Shown here: piece by piece, positions 53,580-62,463 of the stretch
Position numbering within the stretch: the first letter of the stretch is position 1
Layout: the number at the start of each line of letters is the position of its first letter
From: CAYSCW01 sp964449165
Lineage (GTDB): Bacteria; Acidobacteriota; Aminicenantia; Aminicenantales; Aminicenantaceae
Assembly (NCBI GenBank): GCA_964449165.1
Contig: CAYVAT010000011.1
Location: forward strand, 14,300 to 78,299
DNA length: 64,000 bases
Reading direction: 5' to 3'
Translations under genes and position numbers: made by a program
Notes under the pieces: generated by a model
Told to the model about the DNA's origin: nothing
Databases searched by the model: none
Seen by the model: only the letters and a program-made list of their open reading frames with translations

Positions 53580-55041
53580 CTGTATACCTCAAAAGGTCTG
53601 TCCGACCTCTCAATTCCTTTATGCATCTCAGCCCGAGCTGTCGGAGAAGCATCTTGAGCTGATTCTGCCATGCAGCATAGAGATTGATTATCCTCTGCGC
53701 TCCCCAATCGGGATCGAGTTGCTGGTCAAGGCCAGAATCAGTTGTGGCAATTCCTCGCGGACATCCTCTCCCGCTCTCACAGTTACCGCATCTCACACAT
53801 CCCAGGGCAACCAGTTCAGATGTTCCGATGATAACCCCATCTGCTCCGAGTGAGATGGATTTGGCGATGTCATAGCAGGTTCTGATGCCTCCGCTGGCCA
53901 TAAGGACGACCTCATCGCGGATTCCTTCCTCGACCAGAAAGCGATGGACTTTGGTGATGGCATACTCTATGGGCATGGCGATGTTTTTCTTGGCGATTTC
54001 AGGAGCAGCACCGGTTCCTCCGTATCCTCCGTCTAAATTAATGATGTTTGCTCCGGCGTAATAACTCCCGACTGCCACCATATCTACATCGGAGGGAGTT
54101 GAAACTTTTACAGAAATGAGCGCATCAGGATTTATTGTTTTAACCCAATCGATATGTTTTTTGTGGTCTTCGACAGAATAGACGCTGTGGAATGGGAAGG
54201 GAGAAAAGAGTGATGTCCAAGGAACAGCTTCTCTCTTTTTGGCCACCTCTGGCGTGTTCTTATCACCCAGAAGATGCCCTCCCAGGCCTGGCTTGGCTCC
54301 TTGGGCGTATTTGAATTCGATGATTCGTGCTCTTTTGATCGTCTCTTCCCGCACTCCAAATAATCCTGTCGCAATCTGGGTAATTATATGGTCCTTATAA
54401 GGGATAAGCTCATCTGGATAGCCACCTTCCCCAGTTGATGTGAATGTATTCCAAGCCTTTGCAGACTTGGCACGAGATATCATCGTGGGAAGACTTACGG
54501 AACCATAGGACATTCCTGCTCCGTACCAGGGAACGGGTATTTCTAGGGAAGGGCCTTCTGCTCGGTGGTTTAAGCTTATAGATGTATCTACTCTGTCGGC
54601 CTCCAGGGAAGCATTCGGAGCCGAATCTTCAATCATGAAATCGAAGCGGTCAAAGCCGCCTCCAGATGAGCCAGTCTTATACTCCAAGTTTCCGTTAGGA
54701 GTCTCACCTGTTTCTGCCTGATGCCAAGTCGAGACGATTAATTCAGGAGTCCAGCGGAAATCTCCGAGAGTTTCCCATTGAGGCCCAATCTCGATCTTGA
54801 TGGCATCAACCGGGCATTTTGTCATACAGTGATAGGGACCAGCTTTACAGTTTGGGGCTTCGCAGCGGTCAGCATTCGGAGCTGTAACATGATTGAATCC
54901 TTCCCGCCTCTCGAAAACTCCATAGGGGCATAACTCGACACAGAGTCCGCAATGGAAGCAATCGTCGCTGAGAGAGATCCGGTATTTACCAAGTTTGCTC
55001 CGGTATCTGGAGTGATTACGTTTTATTTCGATGCTTTTCAT
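53569..55041 (-). CDS. Glutamate-synthase-like FMN/Fe-S subunit
   Basis: A 490-residue protein. The N-terminus is a ferredoxin-like domain (CFHCGLCVELCPYGVF and CKAGPYHCMTKCPVDAI). The rest is the Glu_synthase FMN barrel: WYGAGMSYGSVSLPTMISR, TSTGEGGYPDE, EFKYAQGAKPGLGGHL, INLDGGYGGTGAAPEIAKK and VLMASGGIRTCYDIAKSISL. CVRCGNCESGRGCPRGIATT holds the 3Fe-4S ligands. It resembles archaeal-type stand-alone GltB. It would make glutamate from 2-oxoglutarate with ammonia delivered by the downstream amidotransferase, which it overlaps by 11 bases. Confidence 0.92.
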   Translation of the reverse strand: MKSIEIKRNHSRYRSKLGKYRISLSDDCFHCGLCVELCPYGVFERREGFNHVTAPNADRCEAPNCKAGPYHCMTKCPVDAIKIEIGPQWETLGDFRWTPELIVSTWHQAETGETPNGNLEYKTGSSGGGFDRFDFMIEDSAPNASLEADRVDTSISLNHRAEGPSLEIPVPWYGAGMSYGSVSLPTMISRAKSAKAWNTFTSTGEGGYPDELIPYKDHIITQIATGLFGVREETIKRARIIEFKYAQGAKPGLGGHLLGDKNTPEVAKKREAVPWTSLFSPFPFHSVYSVEDHKKHIDWVKTINPDALISVKVSTPSDVDMVAVGSYYAGANIINLDGGYGGTGAAPEIAKKNIAMPIEYAITKVHRFLVEEGIRDEVVLMASGGIRTCYDIAKSISLGADGVIIGTSELVALGCVRCGNCESGRGCPRGIATTDSGLDQQLDPDWGAQRIINLYAAWQNQLKMLLRQLGLRCIKELRGRTDLLRYTDEE

Positions 55042-56426
55042 CTGAACAGAGATCTTTCCTCAAAAATAAAATAAAAAGATTCTCTCTCGATTTCTTCATA
55101 GAACATCGCTCTTCCCACCTCACCACGCAGCCTTCTCACGTCCCTAATACCCATGGCGCTCAGGATTTCCAGGAGCTGGTCCCGCCAGGCGCATGTCATG
55201 TTGATAATCCGTTGTTCGGCAATTTCTGGGTCGAGTTTCTCTAATTCAGCAGGGCAGCTTTCAATTCTGCAGGTTTTACAGACTCGACAGCCCATTGCCA
55301 CCAACAACGATAAATCCAGGATCACAGCATCCGCACCGTATATTATGGCTTTCGGGACATGTTCGGCAGCTGCAATCCCGCCTTTTCCCATGAGTGCGAT
55401 CTCGTCCCTCATGTGCCTTTTGACAAGATTAAGGTGAAGTTTCCTTATTGACTCGCTGATAAACATGTTTCCTTCAGAGCTTCTACCTTGACTATCAGCA
55501 TGGAGATTCAACATATCCACCGATAATTCCTTGATGAGTTTGAAGATTTCCTCAGATAAATGATGGCTCTGCAATCCGAGTGAAAGCAGCATGTGTTGAT
55601 TCTGTTTCTTTAATTTATAGAGAATTCTTTCAAGTTCTGAAATGGAAAATTTCCTGGGAAGTACAATTTCGGCTAAATTTGCTTTTTTCCAGGGGATTGG
55701 ATCGATATGTGCTGCTTTATCGAGCATACATCGAAAAGCGATTGATTGGAGGTATGGTTTAAGTTCGTTAAAATAATGTTCGATGTCTACATATGCATAT
55801 GTCCCAACCCGATGGGCAGCCTGCACTGTGGAAAGAATGATTTTTTTTATAGGCTGTCCTAACGGATTTGTGTCAAAGAGCATCGGGATTTCTATTTTTA
55901 GGAGATTGGGATAGTCGAGCTTTTCAAAATCAGGAATAAAAGGGACCTTTCTGCCCAGGTCAACCGCAGTTGCGATATATTCTCTTCCATGTATTCCGTC
56001 TCTTGTCGGCCGCACAATCTCCGACATGTCAGTCCATATGGTATCGAAGCCAGAGCCCTTGAAAGGACCGCGGTAGCCAGCCCCATAAACGGGAATCTTC
56101 CCTTCTTCAGCTTCCTTCCAGATGGTAATGATTTTATGTGGAGTCCAATAGGAGTTTCCTAGAGATTCATATTCATTGTTCATCACCATTTCGAGTGCTT
56201 GTTGAGGGCAGTTTTGAATGCATGAGAAACAGTTTTTACAAAGATGGCTGACGGGCTCAGCCATTTTACGCTGATCCTTGTCATCCCTCCTATGGACATC
56301 ATAGATACAGTGCACCATACACTGTCCGCAGTTTAAACAATTGTCCTTCCGGATGATTTTGAACTTTCCGATCTGGATTGAGGGTAATTTTACGGCGGAT
56401 GTTTCTATGTGATATCTCTTATACAT
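55038..56426 (-). CDS. Degenerate glutamate-synthase-like FMN/Fe-S paralogue
   Basis: About 462 residues. The N-terminus has two Fe-S motifs (CLNCGQCMVHCIYDVH, LCKNCFSCIQNCPQQAL), and the C-terminus matches the intact subunit downstream (GKGGIAAAEHVPKAIIYGAD, VAMGCRVCKTCRIESCP, AEQRIINMTCAWRDQLLEIL). The central FMN motifs are gone: the G-A-M/G-S-x-S strand is replaced by EIPMLFDTNPLG and GGTGAAP by HADSQGRSSEGN. It may be a structural or electron-transfer partner rather than a synthase. I use ATG 56426, with GAGGA eight bases upstream; ATG 56441 is in frame. It overlaps its neighbours at both ends. Confidence 0.8.
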   Translation of the reverse strand: MYKRYHIETSAVKLPSIQIGKFKIIRKDNCLNCGQCMVHCIYDVHRRDDKDQRKMAEPVSHLCKNCFSCIQNCPQQALEMVMNNEYESLGNSYWTPHKIITIWKEAEEGKIPVYGAGYRGPFKGSGFDTIWTDMSEIVRPTRDGIHGREYIATAVDLGRKVPFIPDFEKLDYPNLLKIEIPMLFDTNPLGQPIKKIILSTVQAAHRVGTYAYVDIEHYFNELKPYLQSIAFRCMLDKAAHIDPIPWKKANLAEIVLPRKFSISELERILYKLKKQNQHMLLSLGLQSHHLSEEIFKLIKELSVDMLNLHADSQGRSSEGNMFISESIRKLHLNLVKRHMRDEIALMGKGGIAAAEHVPKAIIYGADAVILDLSLLVAMGCRVCKTCRIESCPAELEKLDPEIAEQRIINMTCAWRDQLLEILSAMGIRDVRRLRGEVGRAMFYEEIERESFYFIFEERSLFR

Positions 56427-58221
56427 TCCGCTTTTCCTCATGGAAATTAACGGGTGCTATCCCGAAAGTGTTCAAAAGCTGAGTATAAGCTGGATCAGAT
56501 TCTGCCTGCTCTATGAATTCTTTAATCTTTTCTTCTGGACGTCCGTATTTTTTTTCTACAATTGACTCCAGCCTTTCCCAGACTGATGTCAAACTCAGTT
56601 TGCTCTGGCAAACATATTCACAGAGATGGCAGTGAAGGCAAAAAAATACTCCTTCAGCCGTTGATTTGGAAAGAGGAGAGCCGTTCAAAAGATTTTGCAA
56701 AAGAAAGAGTTTCCCTTTTGCTGTAATACGTTCGTTTTTTTCCTTCAAGTATGCTGGACAAACAGCAATGCAGGCTCCGCAATTTGCACAGGATTCTGTT
56801 TCTGAAATGATGGGTTGACCATTCTTTGAGCCGTTGCTCATTATTTTAAGAAAAAACCTTGGCAAGTGAAAGCCGTTAGCGAATAATGCGCTTGTCGAAT
56901 AGGCGGCTTTTAATAGAATGGAAAGGGGAGAATCGGGCGAGAATGATTTGGCAGGATTGATAAGATTATGCGGGTCTGACCTTTTTTTATAAATTCTGTA
57001 CTCATTTCTTTTTTTTCTCGAGAATAGCTTTTTCATTAGGGGAAGATTCCAGGTCCCGATTCCGTAAGGTTTTCCTCCGGATTGTAAAGCAATGCGAGCC
57101 AGGGAGTATGTCAGAAAAAGATGAAAAAAGTGAGATAATTTTTTCGGGTTGGAAGGGAAGATAGTAAAGACAACAGCTTTATCTGAACTTATCAGCGTAG
57201 CTTCTGTCGAGAGAGAAAGCCCGTTGTCTTCCCCGAATTTTCTTATCCTGGTGATGTAATAATCGAGATTCGTTAACGGAAGGATTATTTCAGAGCCCAG
57301 AATCGCCGGGTAGAAATGCTTTATGGAAAACGGAAAAAATCTTTCATTCCACAGGAAAGCTGCGAAATGCTCATCGGCTATAGTACCTCTTGCTTTTTCA
57401 ACAAGGTTCAGAAGCTTCTCCTCAGAAGGAAGATTTTCGAAAGACATAAGCACAGCTTCTTTTCTTGGAAAAGAGACTTTTCCGTTGAGCAAGAGATTTT
57501 TATGTTCGAGCCGAAACCGATCAAAGTAAGAAATGTGAACAGGTAAGACTTTAAGCGACATCAAAATCTTGGATAGAAATCCTAAAGCTTCCGCCGTGCT
57601 GTCGAAAAAAAACAGGTAGGATTTGGAGGGATGTGATTCGCGGACTCTGAGCTTCACCTTGCTTATGATCCCCATCTGGCCTTCGGTCCCTATGAAGTAT
57701 CTGTATTCCCGGTCCCGGCGGTCAACCCATCTGTTTTGCCGAGGAGTGACGATTTCTATAGAATCAACAAGATCAGAGACATGACCGTAAAGGAAGCTGT
57801 TTATTCCATAGCCACCTGTAGCCAACCAGCCTCCAACAGTTGAAAACAGGCTGGAGGGACATGTGTAAAGGTCGAGGCTGAATGTCTTCAAGAAGTGTTT
57901 CACTTCCCACCAGCGGATACCCGCTTCCACACTTATGGTTTTTTCTTTGTCATCTAAATCCACGATTTTGTTTAAAGATGTAAGGTCGGCCATAATTGAC
58001 TTCTTGAGAGGAGTAATACAGCCAATACCTGAAGTGGCGGCTCCACGAGGAATTAATGAGATTCTATTTTTTTCACAATAAGAAAGCAGCTTTTGGATAT
58101 CGTGCACACTTTGGGGTTGATGTACAGATTGAATTCTGGGAAGCCTGTCTATTATAACGCGGGGGAGTTCTATCGATTCCCTTGTATATAATTCAGTTTC
58201 AAGCTTGCCCTCAATTATCAT
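56419..58221 (-). CDS. GlcD-like FAD oxidoreductase with C-terminal Fe-S domain
   Basis: A 600-residue protein. An FAD-binding type 4 (PCMH) domain spans about 20-200 (LIPRGAATSGIGC, EAGIRWWEVKHFLKTF, FSTVGGWLATGGYGINSF, GTEGQMGIISKVKLR). The C-terminal 140 residues hold two Fe-S clusters: CANCGACIAVCPAYLKEK and FFCLHCHLCEYVCQSKL, as in GlcD/GlcF or D-lactate dehydrogenase fusions. It would oxidise a 2-hydroxy acid or amino-acid derivative and pass electrons onward, perhaps to the glutamate-synthase-like proteins downstream, a link I infer from overlap of the genes. The substrate is unknown. Confidence 0.87.
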   Translation of the reverse strand: MIIEGKLETELYTRESIELPRVIIDRLPRIQSVHQPQSVHDIQKLLSYCEKNRISLIPRGAATSGIGCITPLKKSIMADLTSLNKIVDLDDKEKTISVEAGIRWWEVKHFLKTFSLDLYTCPSSLFSTVGGWLATGGYGINSFLYGHVSDLVDSIEIVTPRQNRWVDRRDREYRYFIGTEGQMGIISKVKLRVRESHPSKSYLFFFDSTAEALGFLSKILMSLKVLPVHISYFDRFRLEHKNLLLNGKVSFPRKEAVLMSFENLPSEEKLLNLVEKARGTIADEHFAAFLWNERFFPFSIKHFYPAILGSEIILPLTNLDYYITRIRKFGEDNGLSLSTEATLISSDKAVVFTIFPSNPKKLSHFFHLFLTYSLARIALQSGGKPYGIGTWNLPLMKKLFSRKKRNEYRIYKKRSDPHNLINPAKSFSPDSPLSILLKAAYSTSALFANGFHLPRFFLKIMSNGSKNGQPIISETESCANCGACIAVCPAYLKEKNERITAKGKLFLLQNLLNGSPLSKSTAEGVFFCLHCHLCEYVCQSKLSLTSVWERLESIVEKKYGRPEEKIKEFIEQAESDPAYTQLLNTFGIAPVNFHEEKRNV

Positions 58222-58231
58222 TATTTCACTT

Positions 58232-58259
58232 ATTTTATAATAATATTTCCAATTGTCAA
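58232..58259 (-). promoter_or_regulatory. Predicted promoter of the glutamate-synthase-like operon
   Basis: Minus strand TTGACA (58259-58254), 16 bases, TAAAAT (58237-58232). The start of transcription would be only about four bases before ATG 58221, with no ribosome site, suggesting a leaderless message. Confidence 0.5.
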
Positions 58260-58424
58260 GAATATTTGGGAATAATTATAACAATTGTATTTTTATATGC
58301 TAATATTAATTACATATAAGAAGTGAGGCGATACAGTGGAAGAGCTCAAATTAAAGGTAATCAGAGTCGTCAAAGACGAGGACAGAATCCTCTTTTTCTT
58401 GTCAAATCCTTAGACGGGCTGTTT

Positions 58425-59846
58425 TCAATAGAAAGGATTCTTTCCGCCGATGCAATATGTGCAAAGATTTTCCTCGGAAATTCCTAATTCTTTGTAGACA
58501 TTCAGCATGCCTTCTGAAGAAATATAGACGACCTGCATTCTCATTGCTCTGCTGATTTCCTCCGATGTTCTTCCTCTTGCGATAAAATTATCATCGGGCG
58601 GCATATCAACGCCAAACATACAACCTCTTGGCACTCCATCCTTGCCTACGATACCAATCGGAGGTGTATAATTCACATGATAAACCTTATCTGCACCTCC
58701 TCCTTTACATAACAGATCTCTTTCTCTCTTTGAATTGTTACCTCTTACCATGCTGTCATCTACAGAAATGATTCTTTTCCCTTTTAAAAATTCCTTTATC
58801 GGCACTTCATTCACACGAGGCGTGAGATGAAGGTTTTCACTGATTGATTTTTTCCGATCACCAACCGTAGAACCTTGAAAAGCTCTTTCCCCTCTCATTT
58901 TATAGAATAGAGGCAGAAAAGGAATACCTATGACCCTGGCATAACTCCTTGCAGCTGCTTCCGGGCATCTTGGTAGAAAAGTAACAAGATCTGCATCATC
59001 AGGATGAAACTCTTTTGCAAGAGTCTCTCCTAATAGCTCCCTGACTTTCCTCACACTTATTCCATTCAAAACAGATTCATAATCTGCAAGATAATTCCAT
59101 TCAAAGAAACAATAGGCTGCTTTTGGTTCAATCATTCTTTCTTTTCTAATGCTTCCATCAGGACTCAAATAATATACAGATCCAGGATCAAGATCCTCAA
59201 TAAATTCTCCTCCATTTTTTCTAAAGGCCACATCCTCTGAAGCGATCCCATATTTCCCATCTTTCCATCCTAACACTCCAGGTTTTATTCCAGTTCTGTC
59301 CCTTATGACGATAATATCTTTTCTTTGCCTATCTGCAATTGCCATGGTGTAGGATCCGGGTATTTTCTTTAAAAATTCCTTTTCGCCTTTTTTCCTGAAA
59401 AGGTAAAGGAGTGATTCTGTGTCACACCCAGTTTTCAAAACTTCTTTATCGACTTCAGTTAAATATATTTCATTTACCTGGCCGTTATGCACTCCAACCA
59501 TCTCACAATCTCTTATCAATATATGATTTCCCCTGTTCTCTTCTTTTCCCCCTATCACATGAGGATGAGCATCCTCTAATATCCGATCTTTTCTTCCTTT
59601 AGTCGCATACCTGACATGTGCCATATAACTGTGGTAATCCTGACTGGGGAATATTTTATAGAGATCTGTTAAATCAAATGTATTTACTGGACCTTTCCAT
59701 TTAACCACATCAATTCTTTCAGTGCCTACAGCTGCTATTCCGGTTGCTTCTCTTCCTCTGTGTTGTAGAGAATTTATAAATAGATAAATGTCACGGAGAG
59801 AGTGGGCAGTACAAAGACCGCAGTTGTGACTTATTTCTTCAGACAT
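58425..59846 (-). CDS. purF: Amidophosphoribosyltransferase (PurF-like)
   Basis: A 473-residue class II amidotransferase fused to a phosphoribosyltransferase. Cys9 in SHNCGLCTAH is the nucleophile after a short leader; QHRGREATGIA and VGVHNGQVNEI are glutaminase motifs. The PRPP loop is IISVDDSMVRGNNSKR, typical of PurF. The C-terminal CTYCIGG may provide an Fe-S ligand, as in the Bacillus type. It makes phosphoribosylamine for purine synthesis. No other purine gene is nearby; it lies in a glutamine/Fe-S gene run, so a side role is possible. Confidence 0.88.
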   Translation of the reverse strand: MSEEISHNCGLCTAHSLRDIYLFINSLQHRGREATGIAAVGTERIDVVKWKGPVNTFDLTDLYKIFPSQDYHSYMAHVRYATKGRKDRILEDAHPHVIGGKEENRGNHILIRDCEMVGVHNGQVNEIYLTEVDKEVLKTGCDTESLLYLFRKKGEKEFLKKIPGSYTMAIADRQRKDIIVIRDRTGIKPGVLGWKDGKYGIASEDVAFRKNGGEFIEDLDPGSVYYLSPDGSIRKERMIEPKAAYCFFEWNYLADYESVLNGISVRKVRELLGETLAKEFHPDDADLVTFLPRCPEAAARSYARVIGIPFLPLFYKMRGERAFQGSTVGDRKKSISENLHLTPRVNEVPIKEFLKGKRIISVDDSMVRGNNSKRERDLLCKGGGADKVYHVNYTPPIGIVGKDGVPRGCMFGVDMPPDDNFIARGRTSEEISRAMRMQVVYISSEGMLNVYKELGISEENLCTYCIGGKNPFY

Positions 59847-59885
59847 AACGGCTTCTAAAAGAAAAGAAAATCAGTCATGAGATCT

Positions 59886-60308
59886 CTACTTTTTACGAGA
59901 TGGATCAGCAAGTGTACTGTAAGTACTGTAGAATGCCGAAAGTTTTTGAGCGAAATTTGTGTAATCCATGAAGTGATATTTACATCCTCGTCGTGAACAA
60001 ATTTGAACCGTGCCGCCGTTTTTTAATTCAAGAAAAGCTAATGGTGCTTTACACTCTTCACATAAGTCCTTCAACAGAAGGGAGGAGTTACATTCGGGGC
60101 AAAAGAATAATACAATTTCATCTTCAGGTATGTATATATCAGATATTATGTTGAAACTGCCAAAGACTGCACTTAAATACAAAATGCCAGTCTTTTCACG
60201 GTGTTGTATTTTTATCTTCACGCCAGGATAGCCATCGATTTGCTTTTCCTTATCCATAAGACTTTTCCTGCAGTAAGGGCATTTTACATTAACTATCAGT
60301 TTCTTCAT
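59886..60308 (-). CDS. Multi-zinc-ribbon hypothetical protein
   Basis: A 140-residue soluble protein with four cysteine pairs: CPYC near the N-terminus, CPEC and CEEC in the middle, and CSRRGC near the end, enough for two zinc ribbons. The segments between are beta-rich (GVKIKIQHREKTGILYLSA). GAGGT lies six bases before the ATG. It sits 39 bases upstream of the PurF-like gene and after the QueG-like gene, all on one strand. I recognise no named family; a metal-binding accessory role is possible. Confidence 0.7.
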   Translation of the reverse strand: MKKLIVNVKCPYCRKSLMDKEKQIDGYPGVKIKIQHREKTGILYLSAVFGSFNIISDIYIPEDEIVLFFCPECNSSLLLKDLCEECKAPLAFLELKNGGTVQICSRRGCKYHFMDYTNFAQKLSAFYSTYSTLADPSRKK

Positions 60309-60437
60309 TTTTTACCTCTTTCTTGATATAAGATTGACTTTTTCCATATATTCAATACGTTCATTTCGTTCCATATAAAGCTGGAATTCACCATATCTCC
60401 TCTGATTCCTTTTGTCATTCTGTATCCACAGCCGTAA

Positions 60438-61157
60438 TCAAGCATTTTTGCGTCTTATGGCAGCAATTCCTGAATAATTTGGGCAGGCTATCCTGCAAAT
60501 ATTGCATTTTTTTAGGGTATACCCTTTGGTCGTAATAACGATCGAACGGGGTCGGCATAGCCTTTGTTCAACTGTCGCTCCATCAAGAGCATTAACCGGG
60601 CATGCCTCGATACAAATATTACATCCCGGAGTGCATCCATCGTATGTCGCTGGAGAATCTCCTTCTAACTCCAGGTCTGTTAAAATTGCGCCTAATTGTA
60701 TCATGTTTCCGTATCTTTGATTTATCAGCAGTGTATTCTTGCCGAGTACTCCCAATCCCGCTAAAAAACCAGCATGACGTAGAGAAATGATCGCCCGGCC
60801 ATATTGTTTTTCTTGAATCCAATATTCATAAGGATCATCCGAGGGAATAGGAACGGTATTGATACCCAATTCTTGAAAATACAAACACAAATCAAAAGTC
60901 AGATTATCCACTTTTTCCGTAATCATATGATTGACAAATGTGTATGGTACAGAATTTTGGAGGCGACCGGATCCTATAGGTAGCCTTTTGGCAAATACAA
61001 TCACGGATTTGCACTTATCATAAACATCTGTGGGAGAAAAACCTTTGGGAGCTTCTGAAAATCTATTCTGGGGCGCAATCCCGCACAAATCGGCGCCATG
61101 GTCAAAGACGATCGATTTGATTTTTTTAGAGTCAAAATCATTCATGAACTCGCTCAT
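60438..61157 (-). CDS. QueG-like double 4Fe-4S protein
   Basis: A 239-residue protein related to epoxyqueuosine reductase. LRHAGFLAGLGVLGKNTLLI resembles the QueG substrate-domain motif GLGWxGKNT with Val for Trp, and the C-terminus binds Fe-S clusters through CTPGCNICIEACPVNAL and CNICRIACP. It is shorter than QueG (over 300 residues) and lacks the HEAT-like C-terminus, so the tRNA role is doubtful; many anaerobes have such short homologues of unknown function. GAGG precedes the ATG. The gene heads the leftward run with zinc-ribbon and PurF-like genes. Confidence 0.8.
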   Translation of the reverse strand: MSEFMNDFDSKKIKSIVFDHGADLCGIAPQNRFSEAPKGFSPTDVYDKCKSVIVFAKRLPIGSGRLQNSVPYTFVNHMITEKVDNLTFDLCLYFQELGINTVPIPSDDPYEYWIQEKQYGRAIISLRHAGFLAGLGVLGKNTLLINQRYGNMIQLGAILTDLELEGDSPATYDGCTPGCNICIEACPVNALDGATVEQRLCRPRSIVITTKGYTLKKCNICRIACPNYSGIAAIRRKNA

Positions 61158-61653
61158 TCTTTGGCCTCTTCGTCCATTGTATCGAGAGCTTATTCCTATT
61201 TATGAATTTAACCAAATAATCCTGTGTGCTTTTATGCAAGGCTATTTCAGCTTGATCGAAGCCTGAAAACGAAATGATCTCCTCAACCTCCGTATGCCTC
61301 GATTCGAACATTTAACATAGGATTGTTATAAATCCATTTGTTTTCTGTTATGATTTTAATAAAAAAATACAAGAGGAGAATTAGATAGATACTGACCCTG
61401 CCTAAGGTCGAGGATGTCCGAGTTCTTTTATGCCGCGCAGCTATTCAGGCATCAATCATCCTGATGAGCCAAAATCGCCTGGATACAAAGGATAGACTAA
61501 GGTCTGATTACGATTATCGTGTGAATTTGAAGGCCGAACTTGAAATTCGCCATTTCCATCAAAAATTGGATCATTTTCTCAAGAGAAAATGGTAGACACT
61601 ACTTGAAATTCAGGAGTAGCATTCCTTTGAAATTTCAGAGAATAAACTGTTTA
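61158..61653. other. Gene-poor stretch with a DUF1003 remnant
   Basis: About 495 bases between leftward genes. The only recognisable content is the C-terminal DUF1003 fragment on the plus strand. The part from 61158 to 61388 shows nothing I can name. Confidence 0.6.
61389..61595 (+). pseudogene. C-terminal fragment of a DUF1003 membrane protein
   Basis: An open stretch without a start reads VLLCRAAIQASIILMSQNR and then DRLRSDYDYRVNLKAELEIR and HFHQKLDHFLKRKW, ending at TAG. This is the C-terminal half of DUF1003 proteins (A-x-Q-A-P-I-I-M-S-Q-N-R, D-Y-x-V-N-L-K-A-E-L-E-I, H-x-K-L-D). The N-terminal half with its two-helix membrane part is missing, and the frame closes with a stop at 61386-61388. 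The gene has therefore decayed. Recognition is by motif memory. Confidence 0.7.
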
Positions 61654-62463
61654 TTACGCTTTTGAGCCGAGTATGATGTCAACCGACCCACCCACGGGAA
61701 TCTTTGAATCTGGACCTGGATTTTGATTGATTACCATATCAACCTTTGCCTGATTTTCAACTGGCTTATGGTTGATCTTACCTAAATTCAGCTTGACTTC
61801 CTTCAACAGAGTTTCCGCCTCGTCTTTAGTTTTGTTTTTCAGATCAGGAACTCTTGTCTCGGAAACCGGGGATATTCTGAATAGCTTGTTGACCTGTTCA
61901 TCCAGCCATCTGAACACCTTGTGGGATCCATATCCGGCAATTGCGCCAACAGCAAAGGCTGAAAATGCTTGGGTATCGCCTGCCTCCGCAGGGATAGCAA
62001 ATCCGCCTCCAAAAGCGGCAATACCTCCCCGTATGATGGCATAGACTATTGCTGCCAGGACCGCGCCGAGCAAGGGAAGTGTTATATTCTTCCATACAAA
62101 TCTCCAGCCGAACGCCATCCGCTCGCAATGCCAGATGATAACGCTTCGGATTCCATTGATGGTCCCTCCGAGCCCTCCTCCTATGACTGTATATGCAATA
62201 AGGCGGAAGAGAGAAGATTCCAGGATTTTAGCGTTCTGTGGAATGAGAAATCTCAGCAACGATCTATTCCCGGTGCAGAGGTCAAAAAGCAGCCAGGAAA
62301 AGAAGATCAACATAGCGATCGAGTACAGGATGCTGATTGTTGCAGCTGCGGTATCCCCCCACTTTTCAGGTATCAATTTAAAGACTTTCCCGGTTTGTTC
62401 GTCTTGGGCGAATTCTGGTTCTTTTGTTTTTTCTTCCTTTTCAATCGATTCCTTTTTTTCCAT
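61654..62463 (-). CDS. Multi-pass membrane protein with C-terminal PASTA domain
   Basis: A 269-residue protein. A charged N-terminus (1-35) precedes about four hydrophobic segments (ISILYSIAMLIFFSWLL, LIAYTVIGGGLGGTI, ITLPLLGAVLAAIVYAII, AFAVGAIAGYGSHKVF). Residues about 204-269 form one PASTA domain: VPDLKNKTKDEAETLLKEV, GKINHKPVENQ, INQNPGPDSKIPVGGSVDI. PASTA domains bind murein fragments or beta-lactams when outside the cell. No kinase domain is attached, so it is not a PASTA kinase. GGGAGGA precedes the ATG. Role in envelope sensing is inference. Confidence 0.82.
   Translation of the reverse strand: MEKKESIEKEEKTKEPEFAQDEQTGKVFKLIPEKWGDTAAATISILYSIAMLIFFSWLLFDLCTGNRSLLRFLIPQNAKILESSLFRLIAYTVIGGGLGGTINGIRSVIIWHCERMAFGWRFVWKNITLPLLGAVLAAIVYAIIRGGIAAFGGGFAIPAEAGDTQAFSAFAVGAIAGYGSHKVFRWLDEQVNKLFRISPVSETRVPDLKNKTKDEAETLLKEVKLNLGKINHKPVENQAKVDMVINQNPGPDSKIPVGGSVDIILGSKA

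Noticed and set aside
58336..58413. 25-codon GTG-started ORF on the plus strand
   Set aside because: A GTGAGG site is present, but there is no recognised family or conserved context and it lies in the promoter region of the leftward operon.
61654..62463. PASTA serine/threonine kinase
   Set aside because: Only one PASTA domain and membrane segments are present; no kinase motif exists.
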